Notes: generated from the letters alone by a model not told the origin. 64,000 nucleotides of DNA from Neostapfia colusana (GCA_030760725.1 JASWHV010000010.1:103176626-103240625); one strand, 5' to 3'; shown: positions 1 to 12,587, counted from the first letter of the stretch. Numbers and translations: made by a program.

Positions 1-22
1 TAAAATTTAAAAAAAATGGAAC

Positions 23-3000
23 CTGCAACACTTGAGGAGTCTTCTACCATGCGACCACCTCCAAGAGCCCCTCCTAAGACATGAAGGCGTGCATTGACAA
101 AAACCTGGGAACAAAAGGAGATTGCATTACACTAATACAACTAGATCAATCTCATAATTGAACAAACAAGTAAAATGAAGTGTCAGATAAGTTGATAAAT
201 TACAGCTGCATGTTGATATCTGGGTGATGGAGAGACACCAGGAGCAATTGCCCACTCCCATCGGCCATCTCTATGTTTTGCAAGACCATAGGCACTAGAT
301 AGGGGCTGGTGATAAGAAAAGGACAGAAAGAATATCATAATCTGTGACAAGTATGTTAGGAGTTAGATAAAAGACATTAGACACAGGATACAGCCGTTCC
401 AAGATCAAGTGTAATTACAGAAATCGACATATAGGTCTTTGCTGTAAAATGATAATTACTACATCTGGATTCAGTTTCCAGTCTGTACGCGCACGATTGT
501 TTGACCTTAACTGAAGTTCATTATAGGATGTTATTTTATGAGTAGGCTACATGGATCATAAGCTCTTGAAGCTCATGAAAAACTCACTAATCCTATGCCA
601 CAAAGAAACGAAATAACTAGGCCAAAACGATTTCCTGTAGCGTCGGCAACAGCATACAATGCTTTTGAAGGGCATATAATCTATGTTTTTAAGGCAGTGA
701 GGCAAGGTAACGCGCCCTGCACCCTTCCAATCACCTAGGCGCTCTTAAGGCAAGGGAAGGTCACGCCATACTGGCCTTATAAACTAGAAAACAGAGCAAG
801 GCAGGAGGAAAAAAAGGAAAAAAGAAAAGGGGGAAAGTGGAAGGAAGGGCGCTTGGCCCAGCCCACTAGGCGGCCTACTAGCCCCCAAGTCGTTCCCCGG
901 TCATGGCATCCCAGGTAGCGATAGAGCACCACTTCTGCAGTCCTCTCCTGTCGCCACCGCTCCACCCTTTGCTCCTCTGCTGACACCATTCCTTCTTCCT
1001 CTCTCCACTGTGCCGCCAGCCCTCTTCTCTTTTTGCTCCCCTGCTGAGCTGCCCCTCTCTGCGCGCCCCCTCACATCGACTAGTGCTGCCACTCCCTTCC
1101 AGATTGACGGTCATTGGAGCTGCTCGTTGGGAGTGCTGCGCCAGCCAACAGCACTAGCCGACAAGGATGGCGGTGGCAGGCTGGCAGCTACTTCTTGGCC
1201 TTGCTGGCTGGTCTCCCTCCCACTCATCCTCCCTTCTCCTCCCTCTCCTCTCTCTTGCTGTTTTTTGGCAAGGGGGCCAGGATGCCATGGGGAACAAAAC
1301 ATGCAATGCTTCTTAATACCATTTATCCAGTTACTAAAAATATTACATGATCCCTTAATTACTTAATGTAACTTCAACTCTAAGAATAGATTCAGGAAAA
1401 ATTCATAACCTATACACCAAATACAATAAAATTGCAAATGGCCAAACAACCAAATAAGCTTAAACAGAAGTTCACGAGCTTTGCTGCATGCTACAATATA
1501 AATTACACCCAAAAATTGAGTTAAACTTACCACGCTGTTGGCATCCCTTCCACCACAAAGCAAAAGAAGACCATCAGAACGGGCACTTGCAGTTGCATAC
1601 CTGGGCCACATTGCACATACTGCAGTTAATGCGTGAATATAAGGGGGGCAAAGACGACTACATCCAGCAACTTATCAAAAATATATAATGTGAGTGCATA
1701 TGTTCCTCTACTGCAAATAACTAGAGCACAGTAGGTCATAAAAGATTTCATCTAATGAAATATATATGTATTTGTCAAACAAAAAGAGTTAACAAAAACA
1801 AACTTAATGACATTGGGACCTTCTTTAGCAGATTGTAAAGATAATATTGAGTCGATATGACCAAGATTTTCCATAAATACCAGAAAAGAGTAACCCATTT
1901 CCACTTCTTAAATAATAATTGCTAGACCACCAACATTCAACAAGCACTGAACTACGAAATTGATACCAGAACAGCATATATGGTAGCATCAAATGGCAAA
2001 GAAATATTGATAGCTTCATTAATCATTATGAAACTAAGGTAGTGCAGATCAAAAAGTAGTTACATCAATGTATATGGCAATGTCATGTTGCTTAAAAATT
2101 GCAAGATTTCAACTCAAAAAATCAGAAGATTGTTAACAAATTAATAAACTAATCCAAAAGGCAGATGTTTTCTTGTTACTTTTTTTTACATACTTACATG
2201 CATGGTGGTGGGCCTTCACCTTCCGGTTCAAGTTTTCTCCATTCATATGGCTTAGCCGCAGTATCAAGGGCCCATACATCAGCCAAGGGCCGCTTTCCTG
2301 AAATATTGGCGTTCTCTTACTGTCAACATCAGTTCGGATGGAACAATATGCAAGAGTAACTACAATCTAGCGTCGGTAGACACATCTTACCATCATTGCC
2401 ACCAATTGTCAATAAGAATCGCTGCCCAACCAAGGCCATCACATGTCCATACCGTGGACCAGGACCAGGTCCTTGAACCACCACTCTACAAATGACATAG
2501 AATTCTCAGCAGATAGCAGTGGAGTAAATTGAACTTCAAATTAGAGTACACTAATCACCTGTGCCATCGTGGTTGTTGTTGTGTAAGATCCAGAACATGA
2601 AGGTCCTCAGCAGATAAGCCTGCAGGGCCTATTCCACCCTGAATGGCAACAAAACAATGGGGAAGGGAAGATATTTGTAGGTGAATCAGCACTTGTCTGA
2701 CAATAAAATTGACAGGACTACGCTAGGTACCTGAATGACAACCATGGTTCCAACAGCAGCTGCTACATGGGCGGCTCTTGGTGAAGGAGGTTCACCAAGT
2801 GGAGTAAGCCTGGCAAAATGTTTGGACAAACAGAACAACTAATTAATACTAGAGCATCATGCTACCAAGAAATCAGCAGGATTTAACAACTTATAGAAAA
2901 ATGAAGACGTAGAATCCATGCAGCACATCATAAGTAATTAAGACGATTTCTAGAAGACCATACCTGCTCCACTTATTTGATAATACATTGTAACAATGGA

Positions 3001-4341
3001 CATCAGCGGTGGCACCAGCAAGACCTGTGACAAGGACATCAATAAGGAAATGAGCGCTATGTCTGAATTTATTAACTTTTGCATCCAGAGGGGACACAGT
3101 ACTGTTCGGACACCGACTAGTGCCATCCAACATTGCAATATGGTTTTAAGCTGTCTGTATGTTACCAAGTGAACCCTCTACCTCTAGATGCTCTGGCTCA
3201 CAGAACTTGACAATGTCTAATAGTAGGCTTAATTCTCTATCGTTATACTTCTGAAGTAGTACAATACACCTAAAAATAACTGCTCACAGACTACCCTAGG
3301 GCATGCTCTGATCACGCCGCAAGTTTGTATAAGCATTCCAGTGTGAAGCAAATAAGCAATTGAGTGTTATTTCAACACACCATGAATTCATGATTCTAGT
3401 GCAACAAGCCGACAAAAGGGTGGGCATTAAAGAGAACAATAATGAGCTTCCTGTTATCAACACAAGAATTTCTCCGAAGTAACTGGGACACAAAGTACTA
3501 GAGCGCAATTATTCATAACCCAAGGTTAGCCCTGGATCCATCAAAAGGCACAACACGTGACCTCCAAGTAACAGCTGCAAGTATGAGTTACAAATGACGT
3601 AGCGCCTTTACGTTCGACGAGCCATAATTATGATCAAAAGCTGGTAGTGTTTCTAAATTCCTTGTCGGTATTCGATTGTAACCCTACTCCCGCGAAAACC
3701 AGCAGAACCACCCAACAGCCTATACACTGAGCTTGAGCGCTTCACTTGTTGATGAGATATCGAAACATCGAAGCCACAACCTCCCTAGTTACTTTCTACG
3801 CCGAATGGAACAGTTGTATCCCACCATAGGTTTACCGCCACCTGCACTCCGGAGCAAGATTATGTAGGAAATGTCTGACTACTTATCCAATCTTCTTCGC
3901 ATTTTATCTCTTACGGACACAGACTGCAAGGCAGTACCCTGCAGTACCTACAAAACTATCTCAAACAAGAGCAGGTGCGGGTTAAAAGGGGGGGCGCGTA
4001 CGGATTCCGGCGCTCCCAGCCGGTGAGGGCGGCGTGGCTGAGTTGCCCTCGAGCGCGGTCGCGCCACCGAAGAGTACGAGCCGCGGGCCGACATGCCCCG
4101 GCGAGCCCTCCGCCCCTGCCGGCACGGCCGTGAGCGTGTGCCCGCAGCGGCACCCCGGGCCGTCGTCCTTCCTGTCCATGGCGGCGTCGACCGCCGCGTA
4201 CCCCGGCGCCGGCCTGGGCCCTGCGGGCGCGGAAGGGGACGCCGAGGGGGTCTCGCTCCCGCTCCCGCTGCCGCCCCGCGCCGCGGCGGCGTCCGAGTCG
4301 GAGTTGTCCGACTCCGTGGCCATACGCGCGTCCACGTCCAT
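23..4341 (-). CDS. BSL-type (BSU1-like) Kelch-repeat Ser/Thr protein phosphatase, 5' part
   Basis: Members of this family (BSU1/BSL) dephosphorylate GSK3-type kinases in brassinosteroid signalling: an N-terminal Kelch propeller is followed by a PP1-like phosphatase domain. Nine exons are visible on the minus strand: 4341-4002, 3024-2964, 2809-2731, 2638-2559, 2485-2391, 2297-2198, 1600-1531, 305-204 and 104-23, all GT-AG and phase-consistent (1009 nt, about 336 codons). The start MDVDARMATESDNSDSD resembles, from memory, the rice BSL2 homologue. After an acidic, low-complexity leader come Kelch blades, with VLFGG, VVIQGG, LLTIGGNDGK and LLLCGGRDANS as the glycine-pair signatures. The last visible exon reads VFVNARLHVLGGALGGG. 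The rest of the Kelch region and the whole phosphatase domain lie beyond the left edge, so catalytic residues cannot be checked. No ATG precedes the chosen start in frame. The family is sure; the exact BSL number is inference. Confidence 0.93.
665..1303. other. GC-rich insertion in BSL intron, possible non-autonomous transposon
   Basis: The intron between the exons at 1531 and 305 is otherwise AT-rich but holds a GC-rich block of about 600 bp, with phrases such as CCTAGGCGCTCTTAAGGC. The 8-mer CAATGCTT occurs at 657-664 and again at 1304-1311, bracketing the block like a target-site duplication. No convincing terminal inverted repeats are visible, so the transposon reading is tentative. Several short open frames here are not supported as genes. 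Confidence 0.3.
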
Positions 4342-4394
4342 CGCTGCCCCGGCCCCTAGGGTTTTGGCGCGAGCCGAGCGCGGGATCGGCCCCA

Positions 4395-4414
4395 CGCGCG
4401 CGCGCGCGCGCGCG
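4395..4414. repeat. (CG)n microsatellite in BSL 5' leader
   Basis: About ten CG units lie roughly 55 bp upstream of the BSL start codon, inside the likely 5' untranslated leader. Confidence 0.85.
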
Positions 4415-4716
4415 GCCACGAGGCCGGCCTGCGGCAAGCCCGGGCCCTAGCAGATGGTCGGTCAGGCGGCGGCCGGCATCCAGGCTGAGGTAGATAAACC
4501 CTAGGCTCGGCCGCTCGCCGGCGGCGGCGGGGCGTGGTGGCGATGCGATGCGCAGGGGCGGGCGGGCGGGGAGACGGACGGATGGAGGAGGGATGGGAAC
4601 GGGAATAAGCAAAGGGAGTGGAGTGGAGTGGGAAACAGAAATGGACAAGCGGGCGACGTGCAGTCCAGTGCAGTGAAGTGTGGGTTAGTTTAAAAACTCA
4701 AATGAAAAAAAAAGAG

Positions 4717-4786
4717 ATACTCCCTTTGTTTTGAAATAAATAATGTTTAAAACAAATAATCTAGTTCAATTTTGAATTAAATTTGT
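4717..4786. mobile_element. Stowaway-like MITE remnant
   Basis: It begins TACTCCCTTTGTTTTGAAATAA, close to the terminal repeat of the intact elements at 18219 and 27410, but the matching right end is missing. Truncated copy. Confidence 0.5.
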
Positions 4787-5030
4787 TAAGAAACAATACA
4801 CGCCACCAGAGCAACATAACGTCGATTCTCACTGAACATGCAATTCAGCAAGGCTGTAAAAAAGTACAGATAAAAAATCTTGCCAACAGAGTTAATTCGA
4901 TAAAAAGTGTTCCACACAGTTGAAGAACTGCATTTCATCCAGTTAAGAATCTGCAACAACGCTACAAACATGCCACCGGATCAATGCGAAGAGGCCAAAA
5001 AGAAAAGAAAAAAACCAAAGTAAAGGCCAA

Positions 5031-5342
5031 TCACTTCTTCTGCTTCTTCCCAGGCTTCAGCTTGACAACTTCATCTATGTATAATATGCCTTTCCCCTTG
5101 TACACTTCCGGAGGTTTGCAGCTCCGAACGGCGCCCGCGAAATTGTGGACTCTATCCTTGTCGATGCCGGTGCAGCATATGATGTTGGGCTTGAAGCAGA
5201 AGACACGGACAGCGGGCGGGGCGGTGAACTGCACCTCATGGCTGTATCCCAGTTTCAGAAACAACTCACGGCCTTGCGACTCGGACCTTGCTTTGAAGCC
5301 AACCCCGACAAGCTTCAGAAACCGGAAAAACTTGGCTTCCAT
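5031..5342 (-). CDS. Mitochondrial ribosomal protein L6 (nuclear-encoded)
   Basis: This 103-residue protein is a plant mitochondrial large-subunit protein of the uL6 family; it binds 23S-type rRNA near the factor-binding region. It starts MEAKFFRFLKLVGVGFKARS and contains the uL6 features LGYSHEV, VRVFCFKPN and PEVYKGKGI, with a basic end KKQKK. The short length fits the plant mitochondrial form. The coding region is one exon. A leader intron is likely: an acceptor (TAACCAG) lies near 5384 and a donor (CCAG|GTGAGAG) near 6124, with GC-rich leader sequence beyond. No cleavable targeting peptide is obvious, which is common for this protein. Identity rests on remembered family sequence. Confidence 0.88.
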   Translation of the reverse strand: MEAKFFRFLKLVGVGFKARSESQGRELFLKLGYSHEVQFTAPPAVRVFCFKPNIICCTGIDKDRVHNFAGAVRSCKPPEVYKGKGILYIDEVVKLKPGKKQKK

Positions 5343-7010
5343 GGCAGTTGGAAGAAAGGTTCAGTACTGGTGCCTGGTTACACTTGACACAAAGGAGAAG
5401 AGAATTTAATCAGCAATCATCAGAATATGAAACTGAAGTATGCATGATGTCAGTATCAAGGCGATAGCAGTAATAAGTAAATGTGGCATTCATTATATAT
5501 ATATATAAGATATAGGAAAGGACATTCTTCAGTCAATAGTTCAAGAAACACAGTAAAATAAATCACAACGCAAAAGAGCCCTCCCTGGTTCAAATGAATG
5601 GCAGATCCGACAACAAAATGAAGCCATGAAAGTACAATCTTATCGCAAGTAAGGTACAATGAATAAGAATCACGATGAGTTCAAAGTTATACAGTGAGGC
5701 AATAATCTGGTAACAGAGTAGCAAGGCTCTGCGAGTAGTTTGCTAAACACTAACCAACAGGTTCCTTACATTATTAGCAGGTGTGAAAAGCAGATGAGCA
5801 GACAGGCTCACTGCAGGAACCCAATGATGGGTCGTGATCTATGGCTGAAGCAGCGAAAGGGAAAAAAAATCACCAGACCTGACACAGATTCGGTGATACT
5901 GATATTGAGCTGGGCATTGCAACATAAAAGTTCTCCATTTCTCCTCCCACAAAGACAACGACATAGCAATATTTCCTCTGATAATTCAAGTACTAACCAA
6001 CAGGGCGACCGCTCCATCCCCGTCCCCGCGCAGGGATCGACCCATCTCCGCAACATGCGGCCTAAATGCCAGGTACAAAAGGAAGGATCTTTAGAGGATT
6101 GGGTAGAAGGGCTCACCTCTCACCTGGAGAAGAACGAGAGTTCTGGCAGCACGAGACGGAGCCGCTGCTTGGCCGAGGTCGCACGGGCTACCGTGCTTTT
6201 CTGCGGTGCTGCCTGCGATCTGAAGTGGCGGCGGGGTAGAAAGCCAGGGCGGCGGCCGTCTGGTGCCGCGTGAGGAGGACACAGGTGAGGCTGGAAGGTA
6301 GGCCCGCCTGTACTACTGCATCCGTGTGTTTCTCAGGATGCTCGCTGTTTACTGACCTCTGTACCTAATTTTCCATTTCTACATGTCAAATTATGGTCGA
6401 TTCGATGTGATTTCACATCTTGAGCATTTGATCATTCATTCCGATTTGAAGTTTGCTTATGGAAAGATCACTTTAAAAATGGACCAACTTTGACGCTGTA
6501 ACTTTCATCACGAACAGACCCAAAATGCTTGCAGTGTCAATTGACTTCCCAGTCGAATTGGTACAAGAAGTTGGATAAAAAAACAGTAATTTTGCCAAGG
6601 CAGAATACTTCAGAAGCACGGACCATGGGTAGACCACACAGACATACAACAGAGTAACAAAATACAAAACCATGACCATGTCGCCATGTCCGTTATTACA
6701 TTACCAAGTTCGAGTTTTGAACACCAAAAAGAGCATCAAACATACTATCAGTTCATCACCAACAAAAGCCAAAGTCCTGACTGAAACTTCAGACTGGTCC
6801 AAAGGTTCAGGATTTATTCAGGAAACTAAGTCGGAACCTGCTACCGCGATCTAACAACGGTAGCTATTGGAGTTAATTTTTTTCAGGCACGGGTTGTTCC
6901 ACTCACCACAAGATCCCACAAACATTGTAGTTTCAGGGACAGTTAGGCAGCGAGAAGAAAGAACCAATGCTAGCCAAGAATGATTTGCCTACCGACAACC
7001 CGGCCTCCGG
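5343..7010. other. L6 leader intron and promoter, then NF-YA 3' flank
   Basis: From 5343 to about 6290 is the inferred L6 leader intron plus a GC-rich leader exon (about 6125-6290). From 6300 to 7010 is AT-rich sequence between the L6 promoter and the NF-YA 3' end, including the miR169-like site. No additional coding region is convincing. Confidence 0.55.
6971..6991 (-). promoter_or_regulatory. miR169-like target site in NF-YA 3' UTR
   Basis: The plus strand reads TAGCCAAGAA followed by TGATTTGCCT and A, which is the sense of a miR169-family microRNA; the NF-YA mRNA, on the minus strand, is therefore its complement. Against the rice miR169n sequence as I remember it, only position 14 differs. 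The site begins 19 nt past the NF-YA stop. Regulation of NF-YA mRNAs by miR169 is established knowledge. Confidence 0.85.
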
Positions 7011-9998
7011 TCATGCTTTCAGGAGGTCGCAGCAGCCCTCAGAGGCTGCGGCCCACTTGAAGGGGTTACCGGTCCCATGCTCACCGTCCATGATGCTCGG
7101 GAGCCGGGTGAAGAAGGGAGTCCTGAGCTGATCGAAGCTGTGGCAGCGATCCACGTCTTCATGAGCATACATGCTTGACACCTCCGAGCTGGACAGGCTG
7201 GAAATGCTGCTTGAGTTTCCCAGTTCTGACTGCTGGATCTCTGAACTTGAAGATGCAGCCAATCGCATTAGCGGGTTGCTGACAGTTGTCTTGCCTCCTG
7301 CATCAGCAACCTTCCCATTGGCCTCTTTCTTTGTGTTGAGGAAGCGCCCACCAGAGCCTCTTGCACGTCGCAATGCATGAAGATGACGTGACTCATGGAG
7401 ATATGGCTGCATCATCAGAAGAAATAGCATGAATCATAGAAGACGGCAGAATAAATGCTGCATGGCATGACAAATATAAAACCACTAATGCAAAGGCTTT
7501 GATGTAGATACCCTTCTGACTTTGACCATCCTATTTTCCCTCTCTGCCTTGGCACGGGCGCGGCGGCGGCGAAGGATGGCCTCATATTGTTTGGCATTCA
7601 CATAAATCGGGGCATCAGATGGCATATTCACTGGAATAAGCATACGCTCGCCAGGCTGCATGCCAGAAACATAAATGGTGGAATTTATGAGCAAATCATA
7701 GGTATTCTATGTATAAACAACAGCATCCAATACAGATTTCTTTGATGTATCCTCATGACCACACAACAATTCAGGAATATTTACTCAATAAAAAACTCAG
7801 GCTAACATTAATGAAATAAATTGCACCATGCTAGCAATGACACCTAATTTATCACAAGTTTAAGTAATTCATGGGTTATTCTAATATTTATTTTATTTTT
7901 TCTCAAGGCAAAATATAGTGACAAGCTTCTCTTATTTATTGCTGAAACAGATTGTCATTAAGAGAACAAAATATATAGTTAAAATGCTGAAGCGCATATG
8001 AATTTCTTGTCCATAAAAAAAGATCCAACACGATTAACAATAAAACACAATTTGGGAAACAGAAAATGGAAAATAATTATTATAAAACATTGGTGAATTG
8101 TCAAATTCAATTAACACTGAAACTAGGGACTTTTCACATGGGTTGATTTAGTGATATTTTGCCACAGCTACAAAAGCAGTAATAGACACTCTGTAGATGG
8201 CTGATTTGAAAAACTAGAACATACCAGTGCTCCCACTCCATAAGGAGCAAGCAGGCCATAGTGCTGGTCAGCATAAGGAGTTTTAGAGGAAACCTGAAAC
8301 CCAGAAATCAGTCATCAATCCGCTCCAGAGCGTGAAGACGCATTTTACTCGTAAAAGTTGGTAAGTTCGACTGTACAACAAGTTTAACCACAAAGAAGCT
8401 ACCATCATTCGTATGCATAAACAAAGTAAATGAACAATCATACCATTGACTGACCAAGACCAAGCTCATAACAACCACTGTATAATGAGAACGACGATTG
8501 CAAAGCAACAGATGCAGGGTGATCAGAACCTTTGTCCCCTTTACCTGAAGCCAAATGTCACGAAACACAGGAGCACTCAGTAATATTATCTTACAAGTGA
8601 AAGCACTCATCCATTTGGCATTCAAAGTTGCTAAAGACTATTCACACATAATTGGCAATTCTGAAACTATAGAAACAAACATATCTTCATCAACACAATT
8701 ACATGATGACGACTAGCAAAATAATGTGGTTTTTAGCTACTTCTGAACCTCTCTATCATGTTAGTTTACAGTGTTTGGTCTGAAACACTAAATGTTTACT
8801 TCTGAACCTCTCTGTCATGATGACTAGATATGTCATGCACAGTGTTTAGAAAAGCGGCCGCTTCGGCCTAGGCGCTGCGCAGCAGCCAAACACGTCGTTT
8901 TTGGCTAGGTGATAGGGATTAAGCGGCCAGCGCGCATTTTTCCGCTTTTCTCCGTTTTGTTCCGCTTTCTCTACCATATAAAAGGAGTGCCTTGACCTAA
9001 CGCTTTCATCCTTGTCAAATTTTAAAATCTAATATATACATATATAGATTTGACTCCGCTTTTTACAAAATGCCTAGGCGCTAGGCGGAGCTCCTCCGCT
9101 CGCTTTGGTCCACCGCTTTTTTAAACACTGGTCATGCAAGCCAGTACAAGTGAGCATACACCTACTCCAGGTCCATATGAAGAAGTTTTCAACAAAGTGC
9201 TTATGGTATTTGTAGAGTAGCCTTATTGAACAGAATGCATTATAATACCACCATTGGAGAAAATTTCAATGCGCTATCATTGGGGGAGATCACATCATGC
9301 CTTTTAAATTCAGGTAATACAAAACCATTAATATAGGGACAACTAAAGAATAAACAAGAAGTAACCGTGTACCAGATCATAAATAGATGAAACCATGGAA
9401 ATTTCATGTTTAGAATGATATTACCGGGCCCCTCTTGACAAATCTGACTTCTGTGCATGCTTATTTGTTTTGAGCCAACTATATGAGCAAAAAAAACCAC
9501 GACTCTCCCTAATAATTTCCAAATAACTGCAAACTAATCTGCTAGATTCATACTCAAAGCCAGATTATCGGAATCTGAATCCTATACTGTCATTCACATG
9601 TGCCCGCGCCCTCCCGAATCATTTCTGCTAACAAGCACATAATAAACTAGTCCATGTTATGTTCCTGCGTATCAACTTTTTTTATCAACAAACACAGAAA
9701 CATCTTCACCTTGAGCCATGGAGAACTTGACGACATCAGGAAACCCCCCCTCCTGCTGCACGGCCTTCGGCGGCGGGGGCACCGGAGGCTCCTGCAGAGC
9801 ATGGGACCCCGGCGCAACCTGGATCTTGCCCACCGGGCACGGCTCCTCCGGCAACATGGCCGGCGGCTCCCCCTGGCCCAACGGCTCGCCGTACAGCAGC
9901 TGATGAGGCGCCCCTACCCACCATGGCAGCGGTGCTCCGTTGGAGCTGGCGGCGGCGGCGAACTGCCCAAAACCTTCGTGGCTCCTGAAGCTCGTCAT
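7011..9998 (-). CDS. NF-YA (HAP2/CBF-B) CCAAT-binding transcription factor subunit
   Basis: NF-YA joins the NF-YB/NF-YC dimer in the nucleus and reads CCAAT boxes. Exons: 9998-9710, 8544-8444, 8293-8225, 7655-7512 and 7406-7011 (999 nt, 332 residues). The subunit-association helix DAPIYVNAKQYEAILRRRRA sits near residues 166-185 and the DNA-contact part YLHESRHLHALRRARGSGGR near 203-222; both are complete. The rest is Gln/Ser-rich. The frame stays open upstream of 9998 to an acceptor at about 10094, but no ATG is present, so the ATG at 9998 is chosen. A spliced leader exon probably ends near 10594. A miR169-like site follows the stop and a hAT MITE lies in intron 1. Confidence 0.92.
8840..9130. 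mobile_element. hAT-type MITE with 8-bp target duplication
   Basis: A 291-bp element in NF-YA intron 1. Its ends are CAGTGTTTAGAAAAGCGG and, inverted on the right, CAGTGTTTAAAAAAGCGG. Both flanks carry GTCATGCA (8832-8839 and 9131-9138), an 8-bp direct repeat as made by hAT transposases. The body has no open frame, so it is non-autonomous. Confidence 0.9.
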
Positions 9999-12587
9999 CT
10001 CAAGAAAGTCAGAGGCAGGTTGCTTGTGCTGGGCAGCAACCACCTCCTCAAATGCTCTGCCCGATGTTCTATGGGGGCGGATGTCGTTAAGCACCTAGCC
10101 ACCAAGTGCAAAAAACAAGTGGATTTGATTAAGCAAATGGTTAGTTACAGTAAAGCGACTAAAAAATCCAGGGAGTCTTCGGCAACAAAACACGAAGAAA
10201 CGGAGCAGGATGAAGGAGTGGAAATGAAGGCCAGAGAAGTGAGACAAAGCAAGAACCCATCGAAGCCACATCAGACCCAAAACAAAACCAAACTTTTTCC
10301 ATGAACTGAATCGAAAGACTTCACATGGGAACACATCAAAGCCACCAAAGATCACTGCTCTAGTAGAGGTGAAAGGGGAAATAGGAGCAGATGAATGTAC
10401 CCCGAAAAACCGCACAGAAGGCAGCGAGCTTGCAAGCCGGAGCCCATGAGCCAAGAAGAACCCATCAAGCACGCGAGGCCATGCTTACACACGACAGGGG
10501 GAGTAGATGCCATAACCTCCGTGGCCACAAGACCGGACCAAACCGGAAGGATCCAATCCAATGCACGGGAGCGAGGAACGAGAGGCCACTCACATCACAT
10601 CTCAGCAGCAGGGAGGAGCCATCTGACGGGGCGGAAGAGGACAACAAGAACCCAGCCGCAGCAGCAGCAGCAGAGAGAGAGATGGTGAGAGGACAAGACG
10701 AGACGGGGCCGGGGGAGGCGCGTTTAAATGGGCGGCGCTGAACCCCGAGGAGGGTGGAAAACCACCACAGACTCCAACACGAGCAGAAACCAGGGGAGGG
10801 GCCTCTTCAATGCCAAGTTCGGTTTTTTACTCCGCGAATGGAGGGAGGCTTCCCTTTCCCAGCCAGCCATCGTCTCCTTCGCCATTGCCGAGACGGATTA
10901 TAATTTGCCGAGGTGCGATTAAAGTACGCAAATCATGGTGTCAAAAGAAGAACAAGAAGAAGAAAAGTACGCTGCGGAGTGGTGATCCCACAGGTGCAAC
11001 TCAGCCTAACAACTACACCTTGTAATCTAAGGTCGGAATCCACGCGATGATCCTGCTGTGCTGTGTCGCTACCGTGAAACATGCTCCTACTGTACTCTCC
11101 TCGGCTCTCAGTCTTCTGAAGAGTAGTGCTTATCGAGTGACTAACAACAACAGCAACCATCAGTCTTAGTAGCAACACAGATAGGTGATTCAGTACTCAA
11201 TTATCGTCAGAAAAAAAAGGACGAGCAATTTACTTATCTATGCGGGGGGTTAGTGCCTATGGAGTAGGACTGCGCATCGGCCGGGTTAGTGCACAAGGCT
11301 GTCAAGGCAGAGGATTTCTACACTCCGCTCCACTTAGTACTATTTTTTTTTTTTTGAAATACGTATGTAGAATAAGAAACAAAGACAGGTAGAGAGCTTA
11401 GATGGATGGTGATTTTTAGGCAAACACCGAGCCTGATCCGCTGATCAATGGACAAGTAGGCTGGTGGTCTCTTTCCACACCTGCATCTTGCTAAAAGATG
11501 CAAAGCCCAGAACTGATCTTTTGCCATTGCGCTCCATTGTGTGGATTGTACTGGCCGCCACTCTCAGCTTCGTTTTCTGCACTCAACTTGTTCTTATCTT
11601 CTCTGCTGCCTTTTTAGTAAAACCTTATCTCCTCCCTGCTTCTCTAACACAATTACTGCTTCTTTCTGTGGCCTTTTCTTGACATTGAATCGCCTTTCAG
11701 AGGACACTTGAAAGTTGAACTAATTTCATATAGGAATTGTTTGCAGGCACTTAGAATTTCAGCTTCACCCTCAAGTTGAGGCTCTTTCTGTTTCAAAATA
11801 TTTGATGCTGGTTAATTTAAAATTAAACTAATCAACGTCAAATAATTCAAAATGAAAAGAGTATATTTTAAGGTTCTAACTCTGCAACTTCATCTTCAGG
11901 TTCCGCCGTTCGGGCTCAACCTGCTGCACCTTATCAGTTATCACTGCAGTTTATAACTTCTCCGGATATGCAGAAAAGTAACAATCTTATGAAACGGAGT
12001 TCCCAAGTTTTTACATCTTAACCATGTGAAATAGTGGAAGGAAGGGGAGCGAGTCTTTGCATCTATCCCCAATGAAACGTTTACATTCAGTTGCCGCGTC
12101 ACCAACACATTAGTCAAGCATCCCTACAGGCAACGAAGACAAGAACCAGCTACTTCATAATAAAATCTCATTCCCATCATGCAACTTATGTTGCCGACTT
12201 CATGTTTGTTGATAGAGCACAAAGGATATAGAATTTGCACGTCAGAATTCAAATCTGATTGATCCATCATCAACAACAACAACCAAGCCTTTATCCCAAG
12301 CATGTTGGAGTCGGCTAAAATAATTCAAACATAATTCAAACCTGATCCGGTCCATCCAATCAAAAACCACGAATGAGTCAATGACACAGAACATACATTT
12401 CAGGAAGGCATGATATCTACATATGTATATATATATAACAGATACTACAAACCATCACTGCATGTATCGACAGATTGTCTCCATGCTAATACATAGGATG
12501 ATCATGCTAACTACTACCTATTACGTGCCAACAGCTTCTCCCTCATCTTCTGCCACCATTCAGCTTGAATTGGGAAGAAAGGAACAA
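9999..12587. other. NF-YA leader and promoter; GT14 3' flank
   Basis: 9999-10094 is NF-YA leader joined to coding exon 1. A donor near 10593 (TGAT|GTGAGT) and GC-rich sequence up to about 10740 suggest a first leader exon; TTTAAAT near 10725 may be its TATA-like element. 10800-12500 holds AT-rich flank, a MITE remnant at 11785-11864 and a dispersed-repeat-like piece (CAACAACAACAACC then GTTGGAGTCGGCTA) at 12272-12318. No other gene seen. Confidence 0.5.
11785..11864. mobile_element. Degenerate MITE remnant
   Basis: An imperfect palindrome: the left side reads CTCTTTCTGTTTCAAAATAT and the right side, inverted, ACTCTTTTCATTTTGAATTAT. It resembles the other TACTCCCTCCGTT-family copies in the window but is decayed. 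Confidence 0.4.

Larger units (their letters stand above)
4342..5030. other. Intergenic: BSL leader/promoter and L6 3' flank
   Basis: The stretch from 4342 to about 4640 is very GC-rich and should contain the BSL leader and core promoter (minus strand). From 4650 it turns AT-rich, with a MITE remnant near 4717, then the 3' flank of the L6 gene. No further gene is seen. Confidence 0.6.

Noticed and set aside
5409..6124. Possible snoRNA within the inferred L6 leader intron
   Set aside because: TGATG-like words occur but no paired C/D boxes with terminal stem were found.
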